Made by a program: the position numbers and the translations under genes. DNA of 64,000 nucleotides, taken from assembly GCA_030268105.1 (NCBI GenBank), contig BSDZ01000079.1:1-64000 (forward strand), read 5' to 3'. Positions 50,725-62,118 of the stretch are shown here, in pieces. This DNA comes from Volvox africanus (Eukaryota; Chlorophyta; Chlorophyceae; Chlamydomonadales; Volvocaceae). Positions within the stretch are counted from its first letter, which is position 1. Every line of letters begins with the position of its first letter. Under the pieces are notes generated by a model. The model was not told the DNA's origin and searched no databases. It worked only from the letters and a program-made list of their open reading frames with translations.

Positions 50725-53429
50725 AGTATAAGCAACTGAATGCAATTCAATAAAAAAAGCAATTCAAAAAGTGGCAAAATGTCAAAATAATTTCAACACG
50801 ATTCAAAGCAAAAAGGGTAAATACTTAAGGAATTGCACAAGCATTAAAATATTTCACAGCCGGCATCATAATGATTTCTGTTCTGACAAGAATTATAATA
50901 TTCAATTGAATACAACATAAAGGGCAGTTTCCCATCTTTTTACCCCATACAAAGCCAGTGGCACCCTGAGATCATCAAACCCGGCCTCCAAGCGCGGCAC
51001 GCACCCGCCATTGGTTAAAGCAGTTGCCGGCTGATGGCACCCCGGGGGAATGCCGGGTAAATTTTCAGCTGAAGAGCAATAATGAGGGCCAGTTCAATTT
51101 TGATTTTGAACACTCATGAGTGAAAGAATGTCAGCAAATATGAGGGGGGGCTGGACGCTTTGCTGACACACAACAATTCACTCAATACGCAAGGATACTA
51201 TAATGGTGTCGTACTGAAGATAACTGAACATAACATCACCCATTAGTGCACAACTTCCTTTGCTTGCATGCACATTTGTTATAAAATAGATAACACAGTA
51301 CACTTCTCCTCCCTATCCAGGCAGCCTTTTCTATGTCAAGTTGTATGCCATCCCCATTTCGTGGCGGCAGAAGGGTGACTTCATCTCTGGTAGAGCCTTT
51401 GCAAACGTTGCAGGTAACATCTCCGTACGGCAGTATACCAGCACTACTTCCCCACTTGCAACACTCTCCCGGTGCTTTACATCAACATGCTTCGTTCTTG
51501 ATGCATATATGGGATATTTGCCTAGGTTCATCGCTCCTCGCGAGTACACCCAGATCTTAATTTTTGAGTTGTTGATGTCCATGCCTCCGCGCATTTGGTT
51601 AAGCATTTGGCTTCTCGAACTGCACAGGGCTTCTCCGCTTCCACGGATGTAGCCACTGTTAAAGTCAGCAAAGCGCCCGGCCCCTCCCTGGGCCGTATTA
51701 CTTGCGGGGGTCATTTCTACGTATATGAGTGTTGCTCACTCTTAACACGCCCCCGTGAGCGACACTCCGTCAGTCCTCACGCTTTCCCCATGGCTGCCTC
51801 GTCCCGGCCTCCCTGCCCTGGTCAACAGCCAGCGGGATTCGAACCGGCGACCTCTTATCCAGCCGCGCACATGCGCTCGGGGCTCATAACCTGTTAATGT
51901 CAGCAAAGCGCCCGGCCCCTCCTTGGGCCGTATTACTTGCTCTGTCATTTATACGTATATGAGTGTTGCTCACTCTTAACACGCCCCCGTGAGCGACACT
52001 CCGTCAGAGCAAGTAATACGGCCCAAGGAGGGGCCGGGCGCTTTGCTGACTTTAACAGGTTATGAGCCCCGAGCGCACATGCGCGGCTGGCCGAGAGGTC
52101 GCCGGTTCGAATCCCGCTGGCTGTTGACCAGGGCAGGGAGGCCGGGACGAGGCAGCTATCGGGAGACCGTGAAGCTCGAAGTAATACGGCCCAGGGAGGG
52201 GCCGGGCGCTTTGCTGACTTTAACAGCCACTCTTCACTTCATGCCCTTATCAGCCTTGGCTTGGCGTAATCCTTATTCCTAACTTGTCATCACCTCGACG
52301 AATATGGATATTATCAGGACGCCGCTCAGAAAAGCTGTAGATAGGTGTTGAAGTCAACAAAGCGCCCGGCCGTATTGTCCGGCGCTCCTATCGGATTAAT
52401 TCCATTGAAGTCCGATCAAGCATTGTTCGTCGAAGAGCACGGTTGTTATCAGCTAGGTTAAGAAGGATATCTCAAACGGATTACGACGTTTCTGGGCATG
52501 GCGTCTTGATAATAGAGATGTCATGTTGTCGCAGTCATGATACATAGAGAGAATTCTAGATAAGCAAGGATTGGAGGTAGTCAGATCGAGAGCCATTCCA
52601 ATAGCAGTAGGCGGGAAGATGATGAAGTGGACATACTGGAGGATCCATCGCCTTATAGGGCACCGGTCGGCAAATTGAATAACTTGGAATTTAGTACCCG
52701 ACCAGACTTAGGATATGCCCTAAGCGTACTGTCCAGGTTTATGGGCAAGCCTAACAAGATGGCAATGGGAATGCCAATAAGGTCAATGGTACGGAGGAGA
52801 AGGTTGCGTATGCTATAGTGAAAGCGTTCGGGGGATGCCTTGTTAAGGGACAACGTATAGCGTATTGGACTTATGATGGATGATGGAATTACGTGGACGC
52901 TGATATGTGGCGATATCTGTGGAGTGTCGAAGTAAATATGTCATGAGCAGCAGACGTTAATTGTTCCTGTAAATTTTACCTACCAACGTTTGCAAATTTA
53001 ACCTACCATATAATAAAGATTGTCCTGTCCTGGTTCATGGATAGAACCCCGTAAGTCTCACACTTGTCTCGCACAACAAAGGCATTGTACATTTAATAAT
53101 CGGCAAAATTTTGGTTTCTGATTTGGCGGTTATTATATTATTTAGCTGAAGAGCAACTTTCATTTCGTTTGACCACTTCATTTCGTTTCACCACATGAAA
53201 GTGTGCCCACATTAGCAACTGAAATGAAAAAGTGGCAAATGTTCGAAAACTTATTGAATACTAAAAGGGTAAATGCGTAAGCAATTGCACCAGCAGTTTA
53301 ACATTTAAAAGCCCGCACCATAATGATAGCCCGCACCATAACTGTTCTGACGGAAAATAAATTTTTCAGCTGAAGAGCAATGATAAAGGCCAATTTAAAT
53401 TCGATTTCCGCAAGAAAGTGCCCAGATTG
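50725..53429 (+). repeat. Satellite unit 24 (2705 bp, type A, with compound TRIM)
   Basis: Compound TRIM at 51657-52225. RNase H relic frame (minus) 51331-51714; RT relic frame (plus) 52627-52818. Same haplotype as unit 23, with private SNPs near 51151 (C to T) and 52407 (T to G). Confidence 0.96.
51657..52225. mobile_element. Compound palindromic TRIM in unit 24
   Basis: Same 569-bp element, site and gccac duplication as in unit 21. I noticed no difference from the unit 21 copy. Confidence 0.88.
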
Positions 53430-55560
53430 AGTATAAGCAACTGAATGCAATTCAATAAAAAAAGCAATTCAAAAAGTGGCAAAATGTCAAAATAATTTCA
53501 ACACGATTCAAAGCAAAAAGGGTAAATACTTAAGGAATTGCACAAGCATTAAAATATTTCACAGCCGGCATCATAATGATTTCTGTTCTGACAAGAATTA
53601 TAATATTCAATTGAATACAACATAAAGGGCAGTTTCCCATCTTTTTACCCCATACAAAGCCAGTGGCACCCTGAGATCATCAAACCCGGCCTCCAAGCGC
53701 GGCACGCACCCGCCATTGGTTAAAGCAGTTGCCGGCTGATGGCACCCCGGGGGAATGCCGGGTAAATTTTCAGCTGAAGAGCAATAATGAGGGCCAGTTC
53801 AATTTTGATTTTGAACACTCATGAGTGAAAGAATGTCAGCAAATATGAGGGGGGGCCGGACGCTTTGCTGACACACAACAATTCACTCAATACGCAAGGA
53901 TACTATAATGGTGTCGTACTGAAGATAACTGAACATAACATCACCCATTAGTGCACAACTTCCTTTGTTTGCATGCACATTTGTTATAAAATAGATAACA
54001 CAGTACACTTCTCCTCCCTATCCAGGCAGCCTTTTCTATGTCAAGTTGTATGCCATCCCCATTTCGTGGCGGCAGAAGGGTGACTTCATCTCTGGTAGAG
54101 CCTTTGCAAACGTTGCAGGTAACATCTCCGTACGGCAGTATACCAGCACTACTTCCCCACTTGCAACACTCTCCCGGTGCTTTACATCAACATGCTTCGT
54201 TCTTGATGCATATATGGGATATTTGCCTAGGTTCATCGCTCCTCGCGAGTACACCCAGATCTTAATTTTTGAGTTGTTGATGTCCATGCCTCCGCGCATT
54301 TGGTTAAGCATTTGGCTTCTCGAACTGCACAGGGCTTCTCCGCTTCCACGGATGTAGCCACTCTTCACTTCATGCCCTTATCAGCCTTGGCTTGGCGTAA
54401 TCCTTATTCCTAACTTGTCATCACCTCGACGAATATGGATATTATCAGGACGCCGCTCAGAAAAGCTGTAGATAGGTGTTGAAGTCAACAAAGCGCCCGG
54501 CCGTATTGTCCGGCGCTCCTATCGGATTAATTCCATTTAAGTCCGATCAAGCATTGTTCGTCGAAGAGCACGGTTGTTATCAGCTAGGTTAAGAAGGATA
54601 TCTCAAACGGATTACGACGTTTCTGGGCATGGCGTCTTGATAATAGAGATGTCATGTTGTCGCAGTCATGATACATAGAGAGAATTCTAGATAAGCAAGG
54701 ATTGGAGGTAGTCAGATCGAGAGCCATTCCAATAGCAGTAGGCGGGAAGATGATGAAGTGGACATACTGGAGGATCCATCGCCTTATAGGGCACCGGTCG
54801 GCAAATTGAATAACTTGGAATTTAGTACCCGACCAGACTTAGGATATGCCCTAAGCGTACTGTCCAGGTTTATGGGCAAGCCTAACAAGATGGCAATGGG
54901 AATGCCAATAAGGTCAATGGTACGGAGGAGAAGGTTGCGTATGCTATAGTGAAAGCGTTCGGGGGATGCCTTGTTAAGGGACAACGTATAGCGTATTGGA
55001 CTTATGATGGATGATGGAATTACGTGGACGCTGATATGTGGCGATATCTGTGGAGTGTCGAAGTAAATATGTCATGAGCAGCAGACGTTAATTGTTCCTG
55101 TAAATTTTACCTACCAACGTTTGCAAATTTAACCTACCATATAATAAAGATTGTCCTGTCCTGGTTCATGGATAGAACCCCGTAAGTCTCACACTTGTCT
55201 CGCACAACAAAGGCATTGTACATTTAATAATCGGCAAAATTTTGGTTTCTGATTTGGCGGTTATTATATTATTTAGCTGAAGAGCAACTTTCATTTCGTT
55301 TGACCACTTCATTTCGTTTCACCACATGAAAGTGTGCCCACATTAGCAACTGAAATGAAAAAGTGGCAAATGTTCGAAAACTTATTGAATACTAAAAGGG
55401 TAAATGCGTAAGCAATTGCACCAGCAGTTTAACATTTAAAAGCCCGCACCATAATGATAGCCCGCACCATAACTGTTCTGACGGAAAATAAATTTTTCAG
55501 CTGAAGAGCAATGATAAAGGCCAATTTAAATTCGATTTCCGCAAGAAAGTGCCCAGATTG
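53430..55560 (+). repeat. Satellite unit 25 (2131 bp, type A)
   Basis: RNase H relic frame (minus) 54036-54368; RT relic frame (plus) 54758-54949. States are 121T, 539T, 1386T, 1510G, 1833T and 2063A. Confidence 0.96.
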
Positions 55561-57691
55561 AGTATAAGCAACTGAATGCAATTCAATAAAAAAAGCAATT
55601 CAAAAAGTGGCAAAATGTCAAAATAATTTCAACACGATTCAAAGCAAAAAGGGTAAATACTTAAGGAATTGCACAAGCATTAAAATATTTCACAGCCGGC
55701 ATCATAATGATTTCTGTTCTGACAAGAATTATAATATTCAATTGAATACAACATAAAGGGCAGTTTCCCATCTTTTTACCCCATACAAAGCCAGTGGCAC
55801 CCTGAGATCATCAAACCCGGCCTCCAAGCGCGGCACGCACCCGCCATTGGTTAAAGCAGTTGCCGGCTGATGGCACCCCGGGGAAATGCCGGGTAAATTT
55901 TCAGCTGAAGAGCAATAATGAGGGCCAGTTCAATTTTGATTTTGAACACTCATGAGTGAAAGAATGTCAGCAAATATGAGGGGGGGCCGGACGCTTTGCT
56001 GACACACAACAATTCACTCAATACGCAAGGATACTATAATGGTGTCGTACTGAAGATAACTGAACATAACATCACCCATTAGTGCACAACTTCCTTTGTT
56101 TGCATGCACATTTGTTATAAAATAGATAACACAGTACACTTCTCCTCCCTATCCAGGCAGCCTTTTCTATGTCAAGTTGTATGCCATCCCCATTTCGTGG
56201 CGGCAGAAGGGTGACTTCATCTCTGGTAGAGCCTTTGCAAACGTTGCAGGTAACATCTCCGTACGGCAGTATACCAGCACTACTTCCCCACTTGCAACAC
56301 TCTCCCGGTGCTTTACATCAACATGCTTCGTTCTTGATGCATATATGGGATATTTGCCTAGGTTCATCGCTCCTCGCGAGTACACCCAGATCTTAATTTT
56401 TGAGTTGTTGATGTCCATGCCTCCGCGCATTTGGTTAAGCATTTGGCTTCTCGAACTGCACAGGGCTTCTCCGCTTCCACGGATGTAGCCACTCTTCACT
56501 TCATGCCCTTATCAGCCTTGGCTTGGCGTAATCCTTATTCCTAACTTGTCATCACCTCGACGAATATGGATATTATCAGGACGCCGCTCAGAAAAGCTGT
56601 AGATAGGTGTTGAAGTCAACAAAGCGCCCGGCCGTATTGTCCGGCGCTCCTATCGGATTAATTCCATTTAAGTCCGATCAAGCATTGTTCGTCGAAGAGC
56701 ACGGTTGTTATCAGCTAGGTTAAGAAGGATATCTCAAACGGATTACGACGTTTCTGGGCATGGCGTCTTGATAATAGAGATGTCATGTTGTCGCAGTCAT
56801 GATACATAGAGAGAATTCTAGATAAGCAAGGATTGGAGGTAGTCAGATCGAGAGCCATTCCAATAGCAGTAGGCGGGAAGATGATGAAGTGGACATACTG
56901 GAGGATCCATCGCCTTATAGGGCACCGGTCGGCAAATTGAATAACTTGGAATTTAGTACCCGACCAGACTTAGGATATGCCCTAAGCGTACTGTCCAGGT
57001 TTATGGGCAAGCCTAACAAGATGGCAATGGGAATGCCAATAAGGTCAATGGTACGGAGGAGAAGGTTGCGTATGCTATAGTGAAAGCGTTCGGGGGATGC
57101 CTTGTTAAGGGACAACGTATAGCGTATTGGACTTATGATGGATGATGGAATTACGTGGACGCTGATATGTGGCGATATCTGTGGAGTGTCGAAGTAAATA
57201 TGTCATGAGCAGCAGACGTTAATTGTTCCTGTAAATTTTACCTACCAACGTTTGCAAATTTAACCTACCATATAATAAAGATTGTCCTGTCCTGGTTCAT
57301 GGATAGAACCCCGTAAGTCTCACACTTGTCTCGCACAACAAAGGCATTGTACATTTAATAATCGGCAAAATTTTGGTTTCTGATTTGGCGGTTATTATAT
57401 TATTTAGCTGAAGAGCAACTTTCATTTCGTTTGACCACTTCATTTCGTTTCACCACATGAAAGTGTGCCCACATTAGCAACTGAAATGAAAAAGTGGCAA
57501 ATGTTCGAAAACTTATTGAATACTAAAAGGGTAAATGCGTAAGCAATTGCACCAGCAGTTTAACATTTAAAAGCCCGCACCATAATGATAGCCCGCACCA
57601 TAACTGTTCTGACGGAAAATAAATTTTTCAGCTGAAGAGCAATGATAAAGGCCAATTTAAATTCGATTTCCGCAAGAAAGTGCCCAGATTG
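55561..57691 (+). repeat. Satellite unit 26 (2131 bp, type A)
   Basis: RNase H relic frame (minus) 56167-56499; RT relic frame (plus) 56889-57080. Same haplotype as unit 25, with a private G-to-A change in the GC island near 55884. Confidence 0.96.
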
Positions 57692-58000
57692 AGTATAAGC
57701 AACTGAATGCAATTCAATAAAAAAAGCAATTCAAAAAGTGGCAAAATGTCAAAATAATTTCAACACGATTCAAAGCAAAAAGGGTAAATACTTAAGGAAT
57801 TGCACAAGCATCAAAATATTTCACAGCCGGCATCATAATGATTTCTGTTCTGACAAGAATTATAATATTCAATTGAATACAACATAAAGGGCAGTTTCCC
57901 ATCTTTTTACCCCATACAAAGCCAGTGGCACCCTGAGATCATCAAACCCGGCCTCCAAGCGCGGCACGCACCCGCCATTGGTTAAAGCAGTTGCCGGCTG

Positions 58001-59530
58001 ATGGCACCCCGGGGGTTCATTAACAGTCCCCTGCAGGAGTTTTTCCGTACGAAAGGGATTCGGCATGGGCCTACGGTGGGGTATGCTCCCGAGCAGAATG
58101 GAGCTGCTGAGCGCTTGAATAGGACTCTGTTAGAGAAGATGGGTGCTCTATTGGCGGAGTCTCAACTTCCCCAATGCATGTGGGCTGAGGCTGTCTCTAC
58201 GGCGAATTACCTTCGGAATATTTCACCTGTGTCCGGTCGGCCCTGCACCCCGTATGAAGCTTTCTCAGGGGAACATCCTGATGTGAGTCATCTGCGTGTG
58301 TTTGGATGTACGGCATATGTCCATATCCCCAAGGAGAAGCGCAATAAATTAGATCCGGTAAGTCGCAAGGGTGTTCTGGTTGGGTACGGCGATGCAGGCC
58401 AGTACCGTATCCTTTTTTCAGACAATGTAGTGTCGGTGCACTCTGATGTCACCTTTGATGAGCGGAATGTCGGTGAGAAAGCACAGCAAGCTAGTCGTGC
58501 AAAGAAGTCCGTAAGGTGGCGCAACCCCGTAGACAGTACGCCTGATTCTGATAGTGATAGTGATGATGATGATGATAATGATGAGTGGGAACCGGCCCCT
58601 CACGCCCAAGGTGGCGGATCCTCTACTGGTGCAGGAGGTTCAGGGGATAACAGCGGTGGACCAACAGGGGGTGGTGATGCTTCCGGCGCAGGTCCCTCGG
58701 GGAGTTCGTCCGGTGCTGGCCCCTCTGTGGGTGCTGCCGGTGCGAGTAACAATTTTGAGTCTAGGTACCCTGTCCGTGATCGAAAACGGCCGTCCGAGTG
58801 GTGGCGCAGTGAGGACCCTAGGTCTGTTGCCGGCCGGGTCCATGTGGCTGCCGCAACCAAAGTGTCCGAGCCCAACACTTATGCTGAAGCGGTGTCTGGG
58901 GCGCAGGCCAGCGAGTGGAAAAGGGCTATGGATGACGAAATTAACTCTCAGTTGGCAAATGGAACCTGGACCTTAGAAACACCCCCGCCAGGCACGAAGC
59001 TTATTCCATGTCGCTGGGTGTATAAGGTGAAACACAATCCAGATGGTAGTGTTGAGCGGTTTAAAGCGCGCTTGGTCGCAAAAGGGTTTGTACAGCGCGA
59101 GGGGGTGGATTATGGTGAGCTCTTTGCGCCTACGTCCCGTAGCTCATCTTTTCGAGTCCTTTTAGCGGTTGCAGCGGCTAGAAAAATGCCCATTCACCAG
59201 CTAGATGTGACGACTGCGTTCTTGAATGGAGAACTGAAGGAGGATCTTTGGATGGAGCAGCCACCGGGGTACGAGTCGGAAACTCCAGGCCTGGCCTGTC
59301 ACCTGCATAAGTCCATCTATGGTCTAAAGCAGGCCCCACGGTGCTGGTATGATAAGTTGTGTGAGAAGTTTGCCGAGATTGGGCTGTTCCCGTCTAAATC
59401 AGATCCGGCTATGTTTCTGGAGGTTGAGCTTAGGTACTGCCCTACGGAGAAGATGGTGGCTGATGTGATGACGAAGGCCTTGGGTGAAGCCAAGTTCAAG
59501 TGGTGCCGTGCCTCTATGGGCGTAGCCTAG
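58001..59530 (+). pseudogene. Copia pol remnant: integrase end, linker, RT N-terminal part, RNase H tail
   Basis: A 509-codon open frame whose first five codons (MAPRG) are satellite DNA. Residues 6-100 are the end of the integrase core, with PEQNGAAERLNRT holding the third acidic residue; both upstream Asp residues are absent. There follows the integrase C-terminal region with VFGCTAYVHI and GVLVGY. Residues about 170-260 are an Asp-rich stretch and a Gly/Ser/Ala-rich linker. RT (RVT_2 type) starts near residue 320 with TWTLETPPPG and CRWVYKVK, and has the first catalytic Asp at 402 in QLDVTTAFLNGEL. At about residue 475 the frame jumps from PAMFLEV to LRYCPTEKM, deleting the YVDD motif and nearly all of RNase H while staying in frame. 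It cannot work as a reverse transcriptase. Confidence 0.92.
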
Positions 59531-59544
59531 TGGAGGTTTGCACT

Positions 59545-59553
59545 GAGGGGGCG
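59545..59553 (+). promoter_or_regulatory. Polypurine tract of copia element 1
   Basis: GAGGGGGCG sits directly before the TGTTAAG start of the 3' LTR, where plus-strand DNA priming is expected in LTR retrotransposons. Confidence 0.75.
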
Positions 59554-59901
59554 TGTTAAGTTGTGGACGGTGCAAACCGTCACAGTTACCGATCTAGCAG
59601 TTGCAGGGCGGCAATTGTGACAGGCAGTTGCAGTGTGCAAGGTGATAGGTGCTGAGCAGCCGCCAAGTGGTAGGAAGTTGCTGGTGGTAGGTGCTGGGCA
59701 ACTACCCAATGGTAGAGAGCTGCATACTGCAGTGCTCCAGGGAGTGGTTGATCAGACGCCATCAGAACTAGTATTTAAGGGTACCTGAGCTCTGCAATAG
59801 TCACCCAACAGCTAGCAATCGTCTAGTGTCTTATACATCTGACCTCCTCTGACCTCTGTAATACTTCATAGCAGCTTTATACTTCCTTTATCTCCTTAAC
59901 A
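59554..59901 (+). repeat. 3' LTR of copia element 1 (348 bp)
   Basis: Starts TGTTAAGTTG directly after the polypurine tract and ends CTCCTTAACA, giving matching TGTTAA...TTAACA ends. A TATA-like tatttaag lies at 59772-59779. Two related ~28-bp blocks (59646-59673 and 59688-59715, each starting taggtgctg and ending tggtag) lie upstream of it and could be enhancer-type repeats. Satellite sequence resumes at 59902. Confidence 0.85.
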
Positions 59902-61663
59902 GCCAGTTCAATTTTGATTTTGAACACTCATGATTGAAAATATGTCAGCAAATATGAGGGGGGGCCGGACGCTTTGCTGACACACAACAATTCACTCAAT
60001 ACGCAAGGATACTATAATGGTGTCGTACTGAAGATAACTGAACATAACATCACCCATTAGTGCACAACTTCCTTTGTTTGCATGCACATTTGTTATAAAA
60101 TAGATAACACAGTACACTTCTCCTCCCTATCCAGGCAGCCTTTTCTATGTCAAGTTGTATGCCATCCCCATTTCGTGGCGGCAGAAGGGTGACTTCATCT
60201 CTGGTAGAGCCTTTGCAAACGTTGCAGGTAACATCTCCGTACGGCAGTATACCAGCACTACTTCCCCACTTGCAACACTCTCCCGGTGCTTTACATCAAC
60301 ATGCTTCGTTCTTGATGCATATATGGGATATTTGCCTAGGTTCATCGCTCCTCGCGAGTACACCCAGATCTTAATTTTTGAGTTGTTGATGTCCATGCCT
60401 CTGCGCATTTGGTTAAGCATTTGGCTTCTCGAACTGCACAGGGCTTCTCCGCTTCCACGGATGTAGCCACTCTTCACTTCATGCCCTTATCAGCCTTGGC
60501 TTGGCGTAATCCTTATTCCTAACTTGTCATCACCTCGACGAATATGGATATTATCAGGACGCCGCTCAGAAAAGCTGTAGATAGGTGTTGAAGTCAACAA
60601 AGCGCCCGGCCGTATTGTCCGGCGCTCCTATCGGATTAATTCCATTTAAGTCCGATCAAGCATTGTTCGTCGAAGAGCACGGTTGTTATCAGCTAGGTTA
60701 AGAAGGATATCTCAAACGGATTACGACGTTTCTGGGCATGGCGTCTTGATAATAGAGATGTCATGTTGTCGCAGTCATGATACATAGAGAGAATTCTAGA
60801 TAAGCAAGGATTGGAGGTAGTCAGATCGAGAGCCATTCCAATAGCAGTAGGCGGGAAGATGATGAAGTGGACATACTGGAGGATCCATCGCCATATAGGG
60901 CACTGGTCGGCAAATTGAATAACTTGGAATTTAGTACCCGACCAGACTTAGGATATGCCCTAAGCGTACTGTCCAGGTTTATGGGCAAGCCTAACAAGAT
61001 GGCAATGGGAATGCCAATAAGGTCAATGGTACGGAGGAGAAGGTTGCGTATGCTATAGTGAAAGCGTTCGGGGGATGCCTTGTTAAGGGACAACGTATAG
61101 CGTATTGGACTTATGATGGATGATGGAATTACGTGGACGCTGATATGTGGCGATATCTGTGGAGTGTCGAAGTAAATATGTCATGAGCAGCAGACGTTAA
61201 TTGTTCCTGTAAATTTTACCTACCAACGTTTGCAAATTTAACCTACCATATAATAAAGATTGTCCTGTCCTGGTTCATGGATAGAACCCCGTAAGTCTTG
61301 TCTCGCACAACAAAGGCATTGTACATTTAATAATCGGCAAAATTTTGGTTTCTGATTTGGCGGTAATTATATAATTTAGCTGAAGAGCAACTTTCATTTC
61401 GTTTGACCACTTCATTTCGTTTCACCACATGAAAGTGTGCCCACATTAGCAACTGAAATGAAAAAGTGGCAAATGTTCGAAAACTTATTGAATACTAAAA
61501 GGGTAAATGCGTAAGCAATTGCACCAGCAGTTTAACATTTAAAAGCCCGCACCATAATGATAGCCCGCACCATAACTGTTCTGACGGAAAATAAATTTTT
61601 CAGCTGAAGAGCAATGATAAAGGCCAATTTAAATTCGATTTCCGCAAGAAAGTGCCCAGATTG

Positions 61664-62118
61664 AGTATAAGCAACTGAATGCAATTCAATAAAAAAAGCA
61701 ATTCAAAAAGTGGCAAAATGTCAAAATAATTTCAACACGATTCAAAGCAAAAAGGGTAAATACTTAAGGAATTGCACAAGCATTAAAATATTTCACAGCC
61801 GGCATCATAATGATTTCTGTTCTGACAAGAATTATAATATTCAATTGAATACAACATAAAGGGCAGTTTCCCATCTTTTTACCCCATACAAAGCCAGTGG
61901 CACCCTGAGATCATCAAACCCGGCCTCCAAGCGCGGCACGCACCCGCCATTGGTTAAAGCAGTTGCCGGCTGATGGCACCCCGGGGGAATGCCGGGTAAA
62001 TTTTCAGCTGAAGAGCAATAATGAGGGCCAGTTCAATTTTGATTTTGAACACTCATGAGTGAAAGAATGTCACGGATAGAACCCCGTAAGTCTTGTCTCG
62101 CACAACAAAGGAATTGTA
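61664..62118 (+). repeat. Satellite unit 28, partial and internally deleted
   Basis: Normal unit sequence runs to about 62072, then jumps to the segment that normally begins ggatagaaccccgtaagtc, roughly 1.3 kb further into a unit. It carries the same 6-bp deletion as unit 27. The satellite stops at 62118, where a minus-strand copia LTR begins. A tca motif is shared at the jump, so a microhomology deletion is likely. Confidence 0.88.

Larger units (their letters stand above)
58016..59901 (+). mobile_element. Ty1/copia element, 5'-truncated and internally deleted, with 3' LTR
   Basis: Copia DNA starts abruptly within integrase coding sequence at 58016 and ends with a complete 3' LTR at 59901. 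No 5' LTR, gag or protease is present. The flanks show no target-site duplication and about 39 bp of satellite are lost. The 5' part was therefore removed after or during insertion, or the fragment was joined by end-joining. GC content is clearly higher than that of the satellite. Confidence 0.92.
57692..61663 (+). repeat. Satellite unit 27, split by a copia fragment
   Basis: The unit runs 57692-58015, is replaced by copia DNA at 58016-59901, and resumes at 59902. About 39 bp of satellite sequence are missing at the break. RNase H relic frame (minus) 60145-60477; RT relic frame (plus) 60867-61058. Only two of the four type-B SNPs are present (1355A, 1366T). A 6-bp deletion lies near 61297, in the gtaagtct motif, and private substitutions lie near 59933-59940 and 60402. 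Confidence 0.94.
1..62118 (+). repeat. Tandem array of a ~2131-bp composite satellite, 27 full units plus one partial
   Basis: Direct reading shows the same block recurring head to tail, with the phase set here at the motif agtataagcaactgaatg. Unit lengths are 2131 bp (basic), 2226 bp (plus a 95-bp solo-LTR insertion), 2705 bp (plus a 574-bp compound insertion) and 2800 bp (both). Copies from about 9 kb on differ mainly at a few diagnostic sites. Offsets from the unit start are: 121 C/T, 132 A/T, 539 T/C, 972 T/A, 1355 T/A, 1366 C/T, 1386 T/A, 1487 A/C, 1503 A/T, 1510 G/A, 1833 A/T, 2039 C/T and 2063 T/A. Linked states 1355A, 1366T, 1487C and 1503T are called type B below; the alternative is type A. 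The unit is built from retroelement relics and codes for nothing intact. Near-identity over more than 60 kb implies ongoing unequal exchange or conversion. A heterochromatic or centromere-near location is possible but not shown. Confidence 0.97.

Noticed and set aside
57869..58066. A 65-aa minus-strand frame across the satellite/copia junction
   Set aside because: It crosses a rearrangement breakpoint and has no recognisable domain.
58554..58976. A 140-aa plus-strand frame and minus-strand frames over the Asp- and Gly-rich linker of copia pol
   Set aside because: They are alternative frames of a low-complexity coding stretch, with no independent features.
1..62118. CRISPR array or other prokaryotic repeat system
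   Set aside because: The period is over 2 kb with no short spaced repeats or cas genes, and the content is eukaryotic LTR retroelement DNA.
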